From Paenibacillus sp. 453mf (GTDB lineage: Bacteria > Bacillota > Bacilli > Paenibacillales > Paenibacillaceae), in NCBI RefSeq assembly GCF_900116105.1, contig NZ_FPAC01000001.1, positions 982,862 through 1,046,861 of the forward strand: a stretch of DNA of 64,000 nucleotides. The letters are read 5' to 3'. Below are positions 17,482 through 26,484 of this stretch, piece by piece; within the stretch, counting starts at the first letter, position 1; every line of letters begins with the position of its first letter. A program made the position numbers and the translations under genes. Below the pieces are notes generated by a model. It saw nothing but the letters and a program-made list of their open reading frames with translations, was not told the DNA's origin and did no database searches.

Positions 17482-18180
17482 ATGGCAGTTATCTCCATGA
17501 AACAGCTTCTCGAAGCTGGGGTTCACTTCGGTCACCAAACTCGCCGTTGGAATCCAAAGATGGATCGTTATATCTTCACTGAAAGAAACGGTATTTACAT
17601 CATTGACTTGCAAAAGACAGTGAAAAAGGTTGAGGAAGCTTACAACTTTGTTAAGAGTATCGCAGGAGAGAATGGAACAATTCTTTTCGTAGGTACTAAG
17701 AAACAAGCTCAAGATTCCGTAAAAGAAGAAGCAGAGCGTGCGGGTCAATTCTACATTAACCAACGCTGGCTTGGTGGTACTCTGACTAACTTCCAAACTA
17801 TTCAAAAACGTATCGATCGTTTGAAGCAGCTGGAAACTTGGGAAGAGGATGGCACATTCCAAGTGCTGCCTAAGAAAGAAGTTATCATTCTCCGCAAAGA
17901 GAAAGACCGTCTCGAGAAATTCCTCGGCGGTATCAAGAACATGAAGGGTCTTCCTAGCGCCCTGTTCGTAATCGACCCACGTAAAGAGCGTATCGCTGTT
18001 GCGGAAGCTCGCAAATTGGGTATCCCAATCGTAGGTATCGTTGATACAAACTGCGATCCGGACGAAATCGATTATGTCATTCCTGGTAACGATGACGCGA
18101 TTCGCGCGGTTAAATTGCTTACTGGTAAAATGGCTGATGCTGTTATCGAAGCTCATCAAGGCGAAGAAACATCCGCTTAA
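17482..18180 (+). CDS. rpsB: 30S ribosomal protein S2
   Basis: Small-subunit ribosomal protein. The 232-residue sequence begins [20 protein letters not shown] and carries the usual [40 protein letters not shown] and [24 protein letters not shown] blocks. I chose the ATG at 17482 because AGGAGGTG (17467-17474) lies 7 bases upstream and it matches known S2 N-termini. A GTG at 17476 falls too close to that site. Codon use is strongly biased, as expected for high expression. Confidence 0.98.
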   Translation: MAVISMKQLLEAGVHFGHQTRRWNPKMDRYIFTERNGIYIIDLQKTVKKVEEAYNFVKSIAGENGTILFVGTKKQAQDSVKEEAERAGQFYINQRWLGGTLTNFQTIQKRIDRLKQLETWEEDGTFQVLPKKEVIILRKEKDRLEKFLGGIKNMKGLPSALFVIDPRKERIAVAEARKLGIPIVGIVDTNCDPDEIDYVIPGNDDAIRAVKLLTGKMADAVIEAHQGEETSA

Positions 18181-18219
18181 GCATGACTTTGTAAGGGTCT
18201 CATGTATATGAATTAAATG

Positions 18220-18264
18220 AAAAGGGTGGTTGGTAGGTGGATAACCTTTCACTGCCCTTTTTTT
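18220..18264 (+). terminator. Terminator-like attenuator between rpsB and tsf
   Basis: GGTAGGTG (18232-18239) pairs with CACTGCC (18250-18256) with one bulged G, and is followed by a run of seven T at 18258-18264. An alternative outer stem AAAAGGG (18220-18226) with CCCTTTT (18255-18261) uses the same right arm. Because tsf follows with no obvious new promoter, this may set the rpsB to tsf ratio by partial termination. Confidence 0.6.
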
Positions 18265-18302
18265 AGGGTCATACGCAAAATTATCCTCTGGAGGGAAAAC
18301 AA

Positions 18303-18953
18303 ATGGCAGTAGATGCGAAATTGGTTAAAGAACTTCGCGAAAAAACTGGCGCTGGTATGCTGGATTGCAAAAAAGCACTGGAAGAAGCGAACAATGATGT
18401 AACAAAAGCAACTGAAATTCTTCGTGAAAAAGGTCTGGCTGCAGCAGCAAACAAAGCTGGCCGTGTAGCAACAGAAGGTGTGGTTCAATCTTACATCCAC
18501 GCTGGCGGACGTATCGGCGTATTGGTTGAAGTTAACTGCGAAACAGACTTCGTAGCTATGACTGATCAATTCAAAGAGTTTGCACGCGACATCGCTATGC
18601 ACATCGCTGCTTCCAGCCCGCGTTATGTAACTCGTGAAGAAGTTCCTCAGGAAGAACTTGAGAAAGAAAAAGAAATTTTGAAAGCTCAAGCTCTGAACGA
18701 AGGTAAGCCAGAAAAAATCGTTGAAAAAATGGTTGAAGGCCGTATCGGCAAATACTATGAAGAGTTCTGCTTGCTTGAGCAATCCTTCGTTAAGAATCCT
18801 GATCTGACAATTCAACAATTGCTGAACGAAAAAATCAGCACAATCGGTGAAAATATTTCCATCCGTCGCTTTGTTCGTTACGAACTGGGTGAAGGTCTTG
18901 AGAAAAAACAAGATAACTTCGTAGAAGAAGTTATGGCACAAGTGAAAAACTAA
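18303..18953 (+). CDS. tsf: Translation elongation factor Ts, short form
   Basis: Guanine nucleotide exchange factor for EF-Tu. The N-terminal UBA-like domain ([21 protein letters not shown]) and the core with NCETDFVA near residue 80 are clear, as is the C-terminal FVRYELGEG. At 216 residues it is much shorter than the E. coli or B. subtilis proteins (about 283-293) and lacks the second half of the duplicated core, resembling the short Thermus type. GGAGGG lies just upstream of the ATG. High-expression codon bias is visible. Confidence 0.96.
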   Translation: MAVDAKLVKELREKTGAGMLDCKKALEEANNDVTKATEILREKGLAAAANKAGRVATEGVVQSYIHAGGRIGVLVEVNCETDFVAMTDQFKEFARDIAMHIAASSPRYVTREEVPQEELEKEKEILKAQALNEGKPEKIVEKMVEGRIGKYYEEFCLLEQSFVKNPDLTIQQLLNEKISTIGENISIRRFVRYELGEGLEKKQDNFVEEVMAQVKN

Positions 18954-19107
18954 TTATTGAAACATTTATGAACAGAAATCGTACTTGCCCATGTCTTCTG
19001 AAGATATAATTAGATTAGCTTCAAGAGATTTTACAAGACACCTTTATATTGAAAGAAGAACTGGATAGTCCGAGATTCGGCTCAGAAAGTTTTCTTTAAC
19101 TAAGAGT

Positions 19108-19135
19108 GGAACACAATCCGTGTTCCTTTCTTTTT
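19108..19135 (+). terminator. Intrinsic terminator after tsf
   Basis: GGAACAC (19108-19114) and GTGTTCC (19120-19126) form a perfect 7-base stem with an AATCC loop, followed by TTTCTTTTT. It closes the rpsB-tsf unit. Confidence 0.8.
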
Positions 19136-19141
19136 AACTAA

Positions 19142-19932
<791 letters not shown>

Positions 19933-19933
<1 letters not shown>

Positions 19934-20487
19934 TGCCACAATCAATTAAGAAGAATGCTGAAGAACGCATGGACAAAGCGATTCAAGCACTGAAACGGGA
20001 TCTTTCAACACTTCGTGCAGGTCGTGCAACACCTGCTCTACTTGATCGTATTCAAGTTGAATACTACGGTGCAATGACGCCTTTGAACCAGCTTGCGAAT
20101 ATTAATACACCGGATTCCCGTACGCTGATGATTCAGCCTTGGGATAAATCCTCTCTCGCCGATATCGAGCGTGCGATCATGAAATCTGACTTGGGACTGA
20201 CACCAGCGAATGACGGAGCGATGATTCGTTTGTCAATTCCTCCGCTTACAGAAGAGCGCAGAACAGAGCTGGTTAAATTCACGAAGAAATTCGGTGAAGA
20301 AGCCAAGGTTGCGATTCGTAATATTCGCCGCGATGCGAATGATGATATTAAGAAACTCGAAAAAACCGATATTTCGGAAGACGAGTCTCGCAGACATCAA
20401 GAGGATATTCAAAAAGCAACAGACAAGTTCGTTGCAGAAGTGGATAAAGTTCTTGCTGCAAAAGAAAAAGAAATTATGGAAGTATAA
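19933..20487 (+). CDS. frr: Ribosome recycling factor
   Basis: Splits post-termination ribosomes together with EF-G. The 184-residue product has the standard two-domain sequence: [24 protein letters not shown], the hinge and beta domain with [14 protein letters not shown] and PWDKSSL, and the C-terminal helix ([16 protein letters not shown]). The start shares a base with the pyrH stop. Confidence 0.97.
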
Positions 20488-20504
20488 TTAAGCATAGCAT
20501 ACGG

Positions 20505-20535
20505 CCCCTCCGCCTTCGGTGGGGTTTGCTCTTTT
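20505..20535 (+). terminator. Probable terminator after frr
   Basis: CCCCTCCG (20505-20512) and CGGTGGGG (20517-20524) form a G-C rich hairpin with one T-T mismatch and a CCTT loop, followed by TTTGCTCTTTT. The T tract is interrupted, so termination may be partial and uppS may be co-transcribed. Confidence 0.55.
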
Positions 20536-20580
20536 CACAAGAGTGAAAAGAAACTTCATGGGAATTTTGGAGGAAGTCGA

Positions 20581-21348
20581 ATGATGAAACGCTTTCGGTC
20601 ATGGTTAAACGGTGATGACAAGAAAGAGCTGCCACAGTTGTCCAAGGATAACATCCCGAAGCATGTTGCGATTATTATGGATGGTAACGGAAGATGGGCT
20701 AAACGGCAGGGCTTGCCCCGTATTATGGGTCATCAGAGTGGCATGAAGGCTGTTAAACGTGCTACGATAGCTGCAAATGATTTAGGTGTGGAATATTTGA
20801 CCATGTATGCCTTTTCCACCGAAAATTGGACCAGACCAAGAGACGAAGTTGATTTTTTGATGAGATTGCCCGTTGATTTTTTATCACAGGAACTGGATGA
20901 ACTCATTGAAAAAAATGTGCGCGTCGAAATGATGGGGCATGAAGAGCAGCTTCCGGAACATACAATCAAGGCGGTTAAAGAGGCGATCGAGAAGACCAAA
21001 CACAATACCGGAATGGTACTGAATTTTGCTCTGAATTATGGTAGCCGCAAGGAAATCACGGAAGCGGTGAGATCACTCGGTCATAAAATTGAAGCCGGGG
21101 AACTTCAAGCAAGTGAGATTACGTCTGAGCTCATCGGGGAACATTTGTTATCAAGCAGCATGCCTGATCCTGATTTGCTTATACGCACAAGTGGTGAGCT
21201 TCGTTTGAGTAATTTCATGCTGTGGCAGCTTGCTTATAGTGAAATGTGGTTTACTGACATTTATTGGCCTGAATTCGAGAAGCAGCATTTGTATGAGGCT
21301 GTAGCTGAATATCAGCAAAGAACGAGAAGATATGGCGGTTTGAAGTAA
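20581..21348 (+). CDS. uppS: Undecaprenyl (isoprenyl) diphosphate synthase
   Basis: Cis-prenyltransferase that makes undecaprenyl diphosphate, the lipid carrier for wall polymers. HVAIIMDGNGRWAKRQG carries the catalytic D34, followed by HQSGMKAV, TMYAFSTENW, LNYGSRKEI and LIRTSGELRLSNFMLWQLAYSE. The length of 255 residues is typical. Two ATG codons at 20581 and 20584 are both possible starts; GGAGG at 20569-20573 is well spaced for the first. Confidence 0.96.
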   Translation: MMKRFRSWLNGDDKKELPQLSKDNIPKHVAIIMDGNGRWAKRQGLPRIMGHQSGMKAVKRATIAANDLGVEYLTMYAFSTENWTRPRDEVDFLMRLPVDFLSQELDELIEKNVRVEMMGHEEQLPEHTIKAVKEAIEKTKHNTGMVLNFALNYGSRKEITEAVRSLGHKIEAGELQASEITSELIGEHLLSSSMPDPDLLIRTSGELRLSNFMLWQLAYSEMWFTDIYWPEFEKQHLYEAVAEYQQRTRRYGGLK

Positions 21349-21364
21349 TGGAGGATGGACCAAG

Positions 21365-22159
21365 TTGAAAGAGCGAGTCATAACGGGAATTGTTGCCGGA
21401 GTATTTTTTCTGGGATTTGCAATATTGGGAGGAACTTGGTATAACGTTCTGATCCTCATGATGTCTCTGATCGGTTTATACGAATTTATTCGTATGATTG
21501 GGGTCTCGACATTTGGGGGAACTGCATTTATAGGCTATATAGGTGTTCTGATACTCGTATTTCCATCAATACTTGCAAGCTTAGATATTTCAATGTCGCT
21601 TATTCAGATCGTATGGCTCTTAATGCTGCTGTTCCTCTCTGCTACAGTAACGACCAAGAACAAACTGACCGTTCAAACAGCGGCACTGATGTTTATTGGT
21701 GTCGTATATGTTGGGATCGGTTTTTATTATATTGCAGCAACTCGTCAGTTACAGGACGGTTTGTTCTGGACTTTTATGATTTTAGTCAGCATATGGGGCA
21801 GTGATGCCGGTGCTTATTTCGTAGGCAAGAGTATCGGTAAACATAAGCTCTGGCCTGTGATCAGCCCGAACAAAACGATTGAAGGGGCCATCGGCGGCAT
21901 CGTAATCGCAGTTATCGTTTCGATAGCTTTTGCTCTATTGTCAGATGGAATCGTTGGTGTTGGAAACGCAGTGCTGATCGGACTGTCATCTGCGATCATT
22001 GGACAAATGGGTGATTTGGTTCAGTCTGCATACAAACGTGTGTATGGAATTAAGGATTCAGGCAGTCTGCTGCCTGGGCATGGCGGTATCCTTGATCGCT
22101 GTGACAGCTGGATATTTGTATTTCCGTTTGTACATATGCTCGCACTGATACCTTACTAG
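21365..22159 (+). CDS. cdsA: Phosphatidate cytidylyltransferase
   Basis: Membrane enzyme making CDP-diacylglycerol from CTP and phosphatidate, the precursor used by PgsA at the window's end. The 264-residue protein has about seven or eight hydrophobic helices. Its C-terminal family signature contains SAYKRVYGIKDSGSLLPGHGG and ILDRCDSW. It uses a TTG start with GGAGG at 21350-21354, 10 bases upstream. It lies 16 bases after uppS and before dxr in the conserved lipid cluster. Confidence 0.95.
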   Translation: MKERVITGIVAGVFFLGFAILGGTWYNVLILMMSLIGLYEFIRMIGVSTFGGTAFIGYIGVLILVFPSILASLDISMSLIQIVWLLMLLFLSATVTTKNKLTVQTAALMFIGVVYVGIGFYYIAATRQLQDGLFWTFMILVSIWGSDAGAYFVGKSIGKHKLWPVISPNKTIEGAIGGIVIAVIVSIAFALLSDGIVGVGNAVLIGLSSAIIGQMGDLVQSAYKRVYGIKDSGSLLPGHGGILDRCDSWIFVFPFVHMLALIPY

Positions 22160-22215
22160 CAGAGATAATGTATAACCACAATTGTGCGATCAAAGAATGA
22201 CATGAGGTGTACCAT

Positions 22216-23355
22216 ATGAAGAAAATATCAGTTCTTGGTTCGACAGGCTCCATTGGAACTCAGACATTGGATGTCATATCAATGCATCCGGATAAATTTC
22301 AAGTAGAAGGCTTATCTGCTGGATCGAATGTGGAGCTGCTGATAGAGCAGGCGAACGTTTATCGCCCTAAGAAAGTATCTGTAGGTCGTATGGATGATGT
22401 CGATATCGTCAAATCAAATGTTCCTGCGGGTACAGAAGTGTTTTTCGGCGAAGAAGGATTAATTGAAGTGGCTGCCGGAACGGATGCAGAGATGGTAATT
22501 ACAGCGGTCATGGGTAGTGTGGGTCTCAAATCTACCTTGGCGGCTATCAAGGAACAGAAGCAAATCGGACTTGCGAACAAGGAGACCCTTGTGACAGCAG
22601 GACATTTGGTTACATCACTCGCCAAAGACAAAGACGTGCAAATTATACCTGTGGACAGCGAACATTCTGCCATATTTCAATGCCTGAACGGCGAAGAGAT
22701 TCGTGAAGTGAAGAATATAACGTTAACTGCCTCAGGCGGATCATTTAGAAATTTAAGCCGAGATCAGCTTCAGCATGTGACGGTGGAGGATGCACTGAAG
22801 CATCCAAACTGGTCCATGGGTTCCAAGATTACGATTGATTCAGCGACAATGGTGAATAAAGGACTTGAAGTCATTGAAGCCAGATGGCTGTTCGGTCTGC
22901 CTTACGAGCAAATCAACGTTTTGCTGCATCCAGAGAGTATTATTCATTCCTTTGTCGAGTTTCAGGATACGAGCATGATTGCGCAGATGGGAAATCCTGA
23001 TATGCGGGTGCCGATTCAATATGCATTAACTTATCCGAAAAGGCTGCCTTCACCTGCAAAATCTTTGTCGCTCACTGAGATTGGATCTTTGCATTTTAAA
23101 GAGATGGATATGGAACGATTCCCTTGCCTGCGGCTTGCATTTGAATGCGGCAAAATGGGAGGTACCGCAACAACGGCGTTTAATGCAGCTAACGAAGTAG
23201 CTGTTGCGCGGTTCTTGAAAGGTGAAATTTCCTTCCTCAAGATCGAGGAGATCATTGAACGGGTAATTGAAGCTCACAGCAATGAACTAAATCCTGATCT
23301 TTCTGAAATTGACAGAGTGGATCAATATGTAAGGACGCTAGCAGGACAAATGTAA
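22216..23355 (+). CDS. dxr: 1-deoxy-D-xylulose 5-phosphate reductoisomerase
   Basis: Catalyses the NADPH-dependent conversion of DXP to MEP, the committed step of the non-mevalonate isoprenoid pathway that supplies UppS. The nucleotide-binding motif GSTGSIG is at residues 8-14. The metal/substrate region includes [40 protein letters not shown], then a C-terminal domain with [16 protein letters not shown] chose the ATG at 22216 because GAGGTG (22204-22209) sits 6 bases upstream; a GTG at 22207 would be buried in it. The product is about 379 residues. Confidence 0.96.
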   Translation: MKKISVLGSTGSIGTQTLDVISMHPDKFQVEGLSAGSNVELLIEQANVYRPKKVSVGRMDDVDIVKSNVPAGTEVFFGEEGLIEVAAGTDAEMVITAVMGSVGLKSTLAAIKEQKQIGLANKETLVTAGHLVTSLAKDKDVQIIPVDSEHSAIFQCLNGEEIREVKNITLTASGGSFRNLSRDQLQHVTVEDALKHPNWSMGSKITIDSATMVNKGLEVIEARWLFGLPYEQINVLLHPESIIHSFVEFQDTSMIAQMGNPDMRVPIQYALTYPKRLPSPAKSLSLTEIGSLHFKEMDMERFPCLRLAFECGKMGGTATTAFNAANEVAVARFLKGEISFLKIEEIIERVIEAHSNELNPDLSEIDRVDQYVRTLAGQM

Positions 23356-23417
23356 ACAAGGTTTCATCCTGCTTACTAGGTTCAATAAGGAGATGCTGCT
23401 CAAAAGATTTGATTCTC

Positions 23418-23445
23418 TTGTATCCCCTGTCTGAATAATGATAAT
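23418..23445 (+). promoter_or_regulatory. Candidate promoter before rseP
   Basis: TTGTAT (23418-23423) and GATAAT (23440-23445) lie 16 bases apart in the dxr-rseP gap. The match is moderate; rseP could equally be read from upstream. Confidence 0.35.
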
Positions 23446-23496
23446 GTAAGTAGGACATGACTAGCTCTTCTTAAGTAAAAGGAGGATGGAAGTAAT

Positions 23497-24768
23497 TTGG
23501 AAACCTTGCAAATCGTAGTACTAACAGTACTCATGTTTTTCGTCATTGTGACGGTGCATGAATGGGGCCATTACTATTTTGCCAAGCGTGCAGGAATTCT
23601 CGTCAGAGAATTTGCGATCGGTTTTGGTCCAAAGCTGTTTTCTTATAAGCACCAGGAGACGGTGTTCACTCTGCGTTTGCTTCCGTTTGGAGGATATGCA
23701 CGGATGGCGGGTGAAGATCCGGAACTCATTGAGATTCAGCCAGGTCAGACGATTGCGATTAAAGCAGCAGACGGACTGGTGAAATCGATATACCTTGATC
23801 AGCTGGATAACCGCAAAAATGTGGTGCGTGGAGAGATCCTCACGATTGATCTGGAGCGCAGACTTATGATTGAGATGGACGTTGATGGAGAGAAGCAGCA
23901 ATTCCCTGTCCATCCACAGGCAATGCTCATTGCAAGAGGACAGGAGACACAGATTGCTCCTAAGGATCGCCAGTTTAACAGCAAGACGGTCGGTCAAAGA
24001 GCACTGGCCATTTTTGCCGGACCGTTTATGAATTTCCTGCTGGCCTTCGTCCTGTTTGCGATTCATGCCATGATAGCCGGCGTCCCTGCTGAGAACCCAA
24101 CCTATGTGAAGATCGGCAATATCAGTGAAGGAATGCCTGCTGCAGAAGCAGACCTTCGCAAAGGCGATATTATTGAAACTATTAATGGCGAAGCCATTGG
24201 TGGAGATTATAATAAAATGGTGGCCATGATTGCTGAATCAATGGATAAACCCATGGATTGGACTGTGCGTAGGGGAGAAGAGGTATTCAATCTAAGTATT
24301 ACGCCTAGACCAATGGAAGGCCAGGAAGGTGGGAAAGTCGGAATCACACCTGAATTGCAAACAGAGGATGTCGGATTCTTCCAGTCCTTTGCTGTGGCCG
24401 GTGATCATATGGTTACAACTACAAAAAGCATATTTGAAGGCTTCCGGATGCTGATTGCTCAGTTCAATATCGATGATCTGGGAGGACCGGTTCGCACATT
24501 TGAAGTGACGGGTCAAATTGCGAAGCAGGGCATTTTACAGTTGACACAATGGACGGCAATCCTTAGCCTGTATTTAGGGATATTCAATCTATTGCCGATT
24601 CCAGCATTGGATGGAAGCCGACTTATCTTCTTGGGGATTGAAGGGCTTCGCGGCAAACCGATTGATCCGAATCGTGAAGGCATGGTGCACTTCATTGGGT
24701 TTGCGATGCTGTTCTTGTTGATGATTGCTGTAACCTATAACGATATTTTAAGATTGATTAATGGATAA
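23497..24768 (+). CDS. rseP: Site-2 intramembrane metalloprotease RseP/RasP
   Basis: Zinc protease cutting transmembrane anti-sigma factors and signal peptide remnants within the membrane. The HEWGH motif at residues 21-25 gives two zinc ligands and the catalytic Glu. A PDZ domain sits at about residues 190-270 (GMPAAEADLRKGDIIETINGEAI). The C-terminal NLLPIPALDGSRL contains the third zinc ligand region. The length of 423 residues is close to the B. subtilis protein. It has a TTG start with AAAGGAGG at 23478-23485. Confidence 0.95.
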   Translation: METLQIVVLTVLMFFVIVTVHEWGHYYFAKRAGILVREFAIGFGPKLFSYKHQETVFTLRLLPFGGYARMAGEDPELIEIQPGQTIAIKAADGLVKSIYLDQLDNRKNVVRGEILTIDLERRLMIEMDVDGEKQQFPVHPQAMLIARGQETQIAPKDRQFNSKTVGQRALAIFAGPFMNFLLAFVLFAIHAMIAGVPAENPTYVKIGNISEGMPAAEADLRKGDIIETINGEAIGGDYNKMVAMIAESMDKPMDWTVRRGEEVFNLSITPRPMEGQEGGKVGITPELQTEDVGFFQSFAVAGDHMVTTTKSIFEGFRMLIAQFNIDDLGGPVRTFEVTGQIAKQGILQLTQWTAILSLYLGIFNLLPIPALDGSRLIFLGIEGLRGKPIDPNREGMVHFIGFAMLFLLMIAVTYNDILRLING

Positions 24769-24843
24769 TTGTTGTTCGCATATCATAATGACCGAATGGA
24801 TCATTAATGATGTGAGAACTATGGGAGGACGGAAACGAGTCTT

Positions 24844-26292
24844 ATGTCGAACGATAAACAGTTTGTCACTGAAATTACACCCCAGTCTGAGGATTTCTCT
24901 CGCTGGTATATAGACACCATTAAGAAAGCGGATCTGATGGATTACTCTCCAGTTCGGGGATGTATCGTATTCAAACCGGATGGCTATGAAATCTGGGAGC
25001 ATATTCAGGAAGAAATGGACCGTCGTTTCAAAGAAACAGGTCATCGTAATGCATACTTCCCGATGTTTATCCCGGAGAGCTTCTTCCAGAAGGAGAAGGA
25101 GCATGTTGAAGGCTTTAATCCTGAACTGCCATGGGTAACTGAGGCAGGAGGGGAGAAGCTTGAGGAGAGACTTGCGATTCGTCCTACCTCTGAAACGATC
25201 TTTGGACATATGTATTCCAAATGGATTCAGTCCTATCGTGATCTGCCGGTTATGATCAATCAGTGGGCAAATGTGGTTCGTTGGGAAAAACGTACGATGC
25301 CTTTCTTGCGTACAAGTGAGTTCTTGTGGCAAGAAGGTCATACTGCTCATGAAACAGAAGAGGAAGCTCGTCAGGAAACGATGCAAATGCTGGAAGTGTA
25401 CCGTGAGGTCGTGGAGAACGTACTGGCGATTCCGGTCATCAAGGGGCAAAAGACCAGATCCGAGAAATTCGCCGGTGCAGTGGACACATTCTCCATTGAG
25501 GCCATGATGAAGGATGGACGAGCGGTTCAAGCGGGAACTTCCCATTACATGGGCACCAATTTTGCCAAAGCTTTTGAAATACAGTACTTGAACCGGGAAA
25601 ATACACTAGAGTATGCACATACCACTTCATGGGGGACAAGCACACGTCTGATTGGTGCCATGATTATGGTGCACGGTGATGATCGTGGACTGGCACTGCC
25701 TCCAAAGGTTGCGCCTACACAAGTGATCATGATTCCAATTGGACCTCCAAAGACACGTGATCAAGTCGTTGGCCGGGCTGATGAGTTGTATGCAGAACTG
25801 AAGAAGGCTGGTATTCGTGTTAAAATGGACGATCGCAGTGATGTGCGTCCTGGGTGGAAGTTTAACGAGTATGAAATGCGCGGTGTTCCTGTACGCCTTG
25901 AGATCGGTCCTCGTGACATGGAGAACGGAGTATGTGTGCTTGTATCCAGAATCTCCGGTGAGAAGAAGGTTGTTCAGCAGGCAGACTTGGTAGAAGAGAT
26001 CAAGGCTATGCTGGAGCAAGTACAGAACGAAATGTTCGAGCGTGCGCAGAACTTCATGAAGGACAACTTCTACTCCGTGGATACACTTGACGAGATGAAG
26101 GAACTGATGGAAGAGAAACGCGGCTTCTCACTTGCCGGCTGGTGCGGTTCGGATGCTTGTGAAGACAAGGTCAAAGAAGTGACAGGGGCGACTAGCCGTA
26201 ACATTCCGTTTGAACCCGCTGAGGAAAAACATACTTGTCTGGTATGTGGACAGAAAGCAGAACATACGGTAGTATTTGCTAGAGCATATTAA
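24844..26292 (+). CDS. proS: Proline--tRNA ligase, archaeal/eukaryal type (ProRS type 3)
   Basis: Class II aminoacyl-tRNA synthetase charging tRNA-Pro. The 482-residue protein begins FVTEITPQSEDFSRWYIDTIKKADL and has motif 1 near GCIVFKPDGYEIWEHI, then RPTSETIFGHMYSKWIQSYRDLP and the motif 2 region VRWEKRTMPFLRTSEFLWQEGHTAH. An anticodon-binding domain follows, then a C-terminal zinc-like domain with WCGSDACEDKV and HTCLVCGQKAEH. It has no editing insertion between motifs 2 and 3. This is the archaeal/eukaryal form, whereas B. subtilis at this locus encodes the longer bacterial type. GGGAGGA lies about 14 bases from the ATG, a wide spacing. Confidence 0.94.
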   Translation: MSNDKQFVTEITPQSEDFSRWYIDTIKKADLMDYSPVRGCIVFKPDGYEIWEHIQEEMDRRFKETGHRNAYFPMFIPESFFQKEKEHVEGFNPELPWVTEAGGEKLEERLAIRPTSETIFGHMYSKWIQSYRDLPVMINQWANVVRWEKRTMPFLRTSEFLWQEGHTAHETEEEARQETMQMLEVYREVVENVLAIPVIKGQKTRSEKFAGAVDTFSIEAMMKDGRAVQAGTSHYMGTNFAKAFEIQYLNRENTLEYAHTTSWGTSTRLIGAMIMVHGDDRGLALPPKVAPTQVIMIPIGPPKTRDQVVGRADELYAELKKAGIRVKMDDRSDVRPGWKFNEYEMRGVPVRLEIGPRDMENGVCVLVSRISGEKKVVQQADLVEEIKAMLEQVQNEMFERAQNFMKDNFYSVDTLDEMKELMEEKRGFSLAGWCGSDACEDKVKEVTGATSRNIPFEPAEEKHTCLVCGQKAEHTVVFARAY

Positions 26293-26309
26293 TTTTTTTT
26301 GAGTATACA

Positions 26310-26364
26310 TGAATCAATTTCATAATACCTTCGGCTGCTTCAATCAAGACTATTAATTGATTCA
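26310..26364 (+). repeat. Inverted repeat between proS and polC
   Basis: TGAATCAATT (26310-26319) and AATTGATTCA (26355-26364) are perfect 10-base complements separated by 35 bases. The left arm and following bases, GAATCAATTTCATAA (26311-26325), recur exactly at 56163-56177. There is no downstream T run, so it does not look like a terminator. Confidence 0.6.
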
Positions 26365-26484
26365 CACGTGTAAGAGAATGACAAGCTTCTGTCCGAAATG
26401 AGACGGTGCCTTTTAGCGGATCGGTTCCCATTTTTGTGTGCAGGAGCTTTTCATGTTCTATGGTTTGAAACGGGGGGAGAAAGA

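Noticed and set aside
17197-18252. 351-codon minus-strand open frame opposite rpsB
   Set aside because: It is antisense to the whole of rpsB, has no recognisable motif and no ribosome binding site. It arises from the strong codon bias of a highly expressed gene.
18249-18941. 230-codon minus-strand open frame opposite tsf
   Set aside because: Antisense to tsf, Phe/Cys-rich shadow of Lys/Glu/Ala codons, no family resemblance.
18985-19010. TTGCCC and TATAAT (19005-19010) as a pyrH promoter
   Set aside because: The spacer is 14 bases and the tsf terminator at 19108-19135 lies between it and pyrH.
24769-24843. A T-box leader before proS
   Set aside because: Only 75 bases separate rseP and proS, too short for a T-box, and no antiterminator sequence is visible.
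26398-26484. Longer polC start with a 29-residue N-terminal extension
   Set aside because: The extension does not resemble PolC and lacks a good binding site, while TTG at 26485 has GGGGGGAG upstream and gives the expected length.
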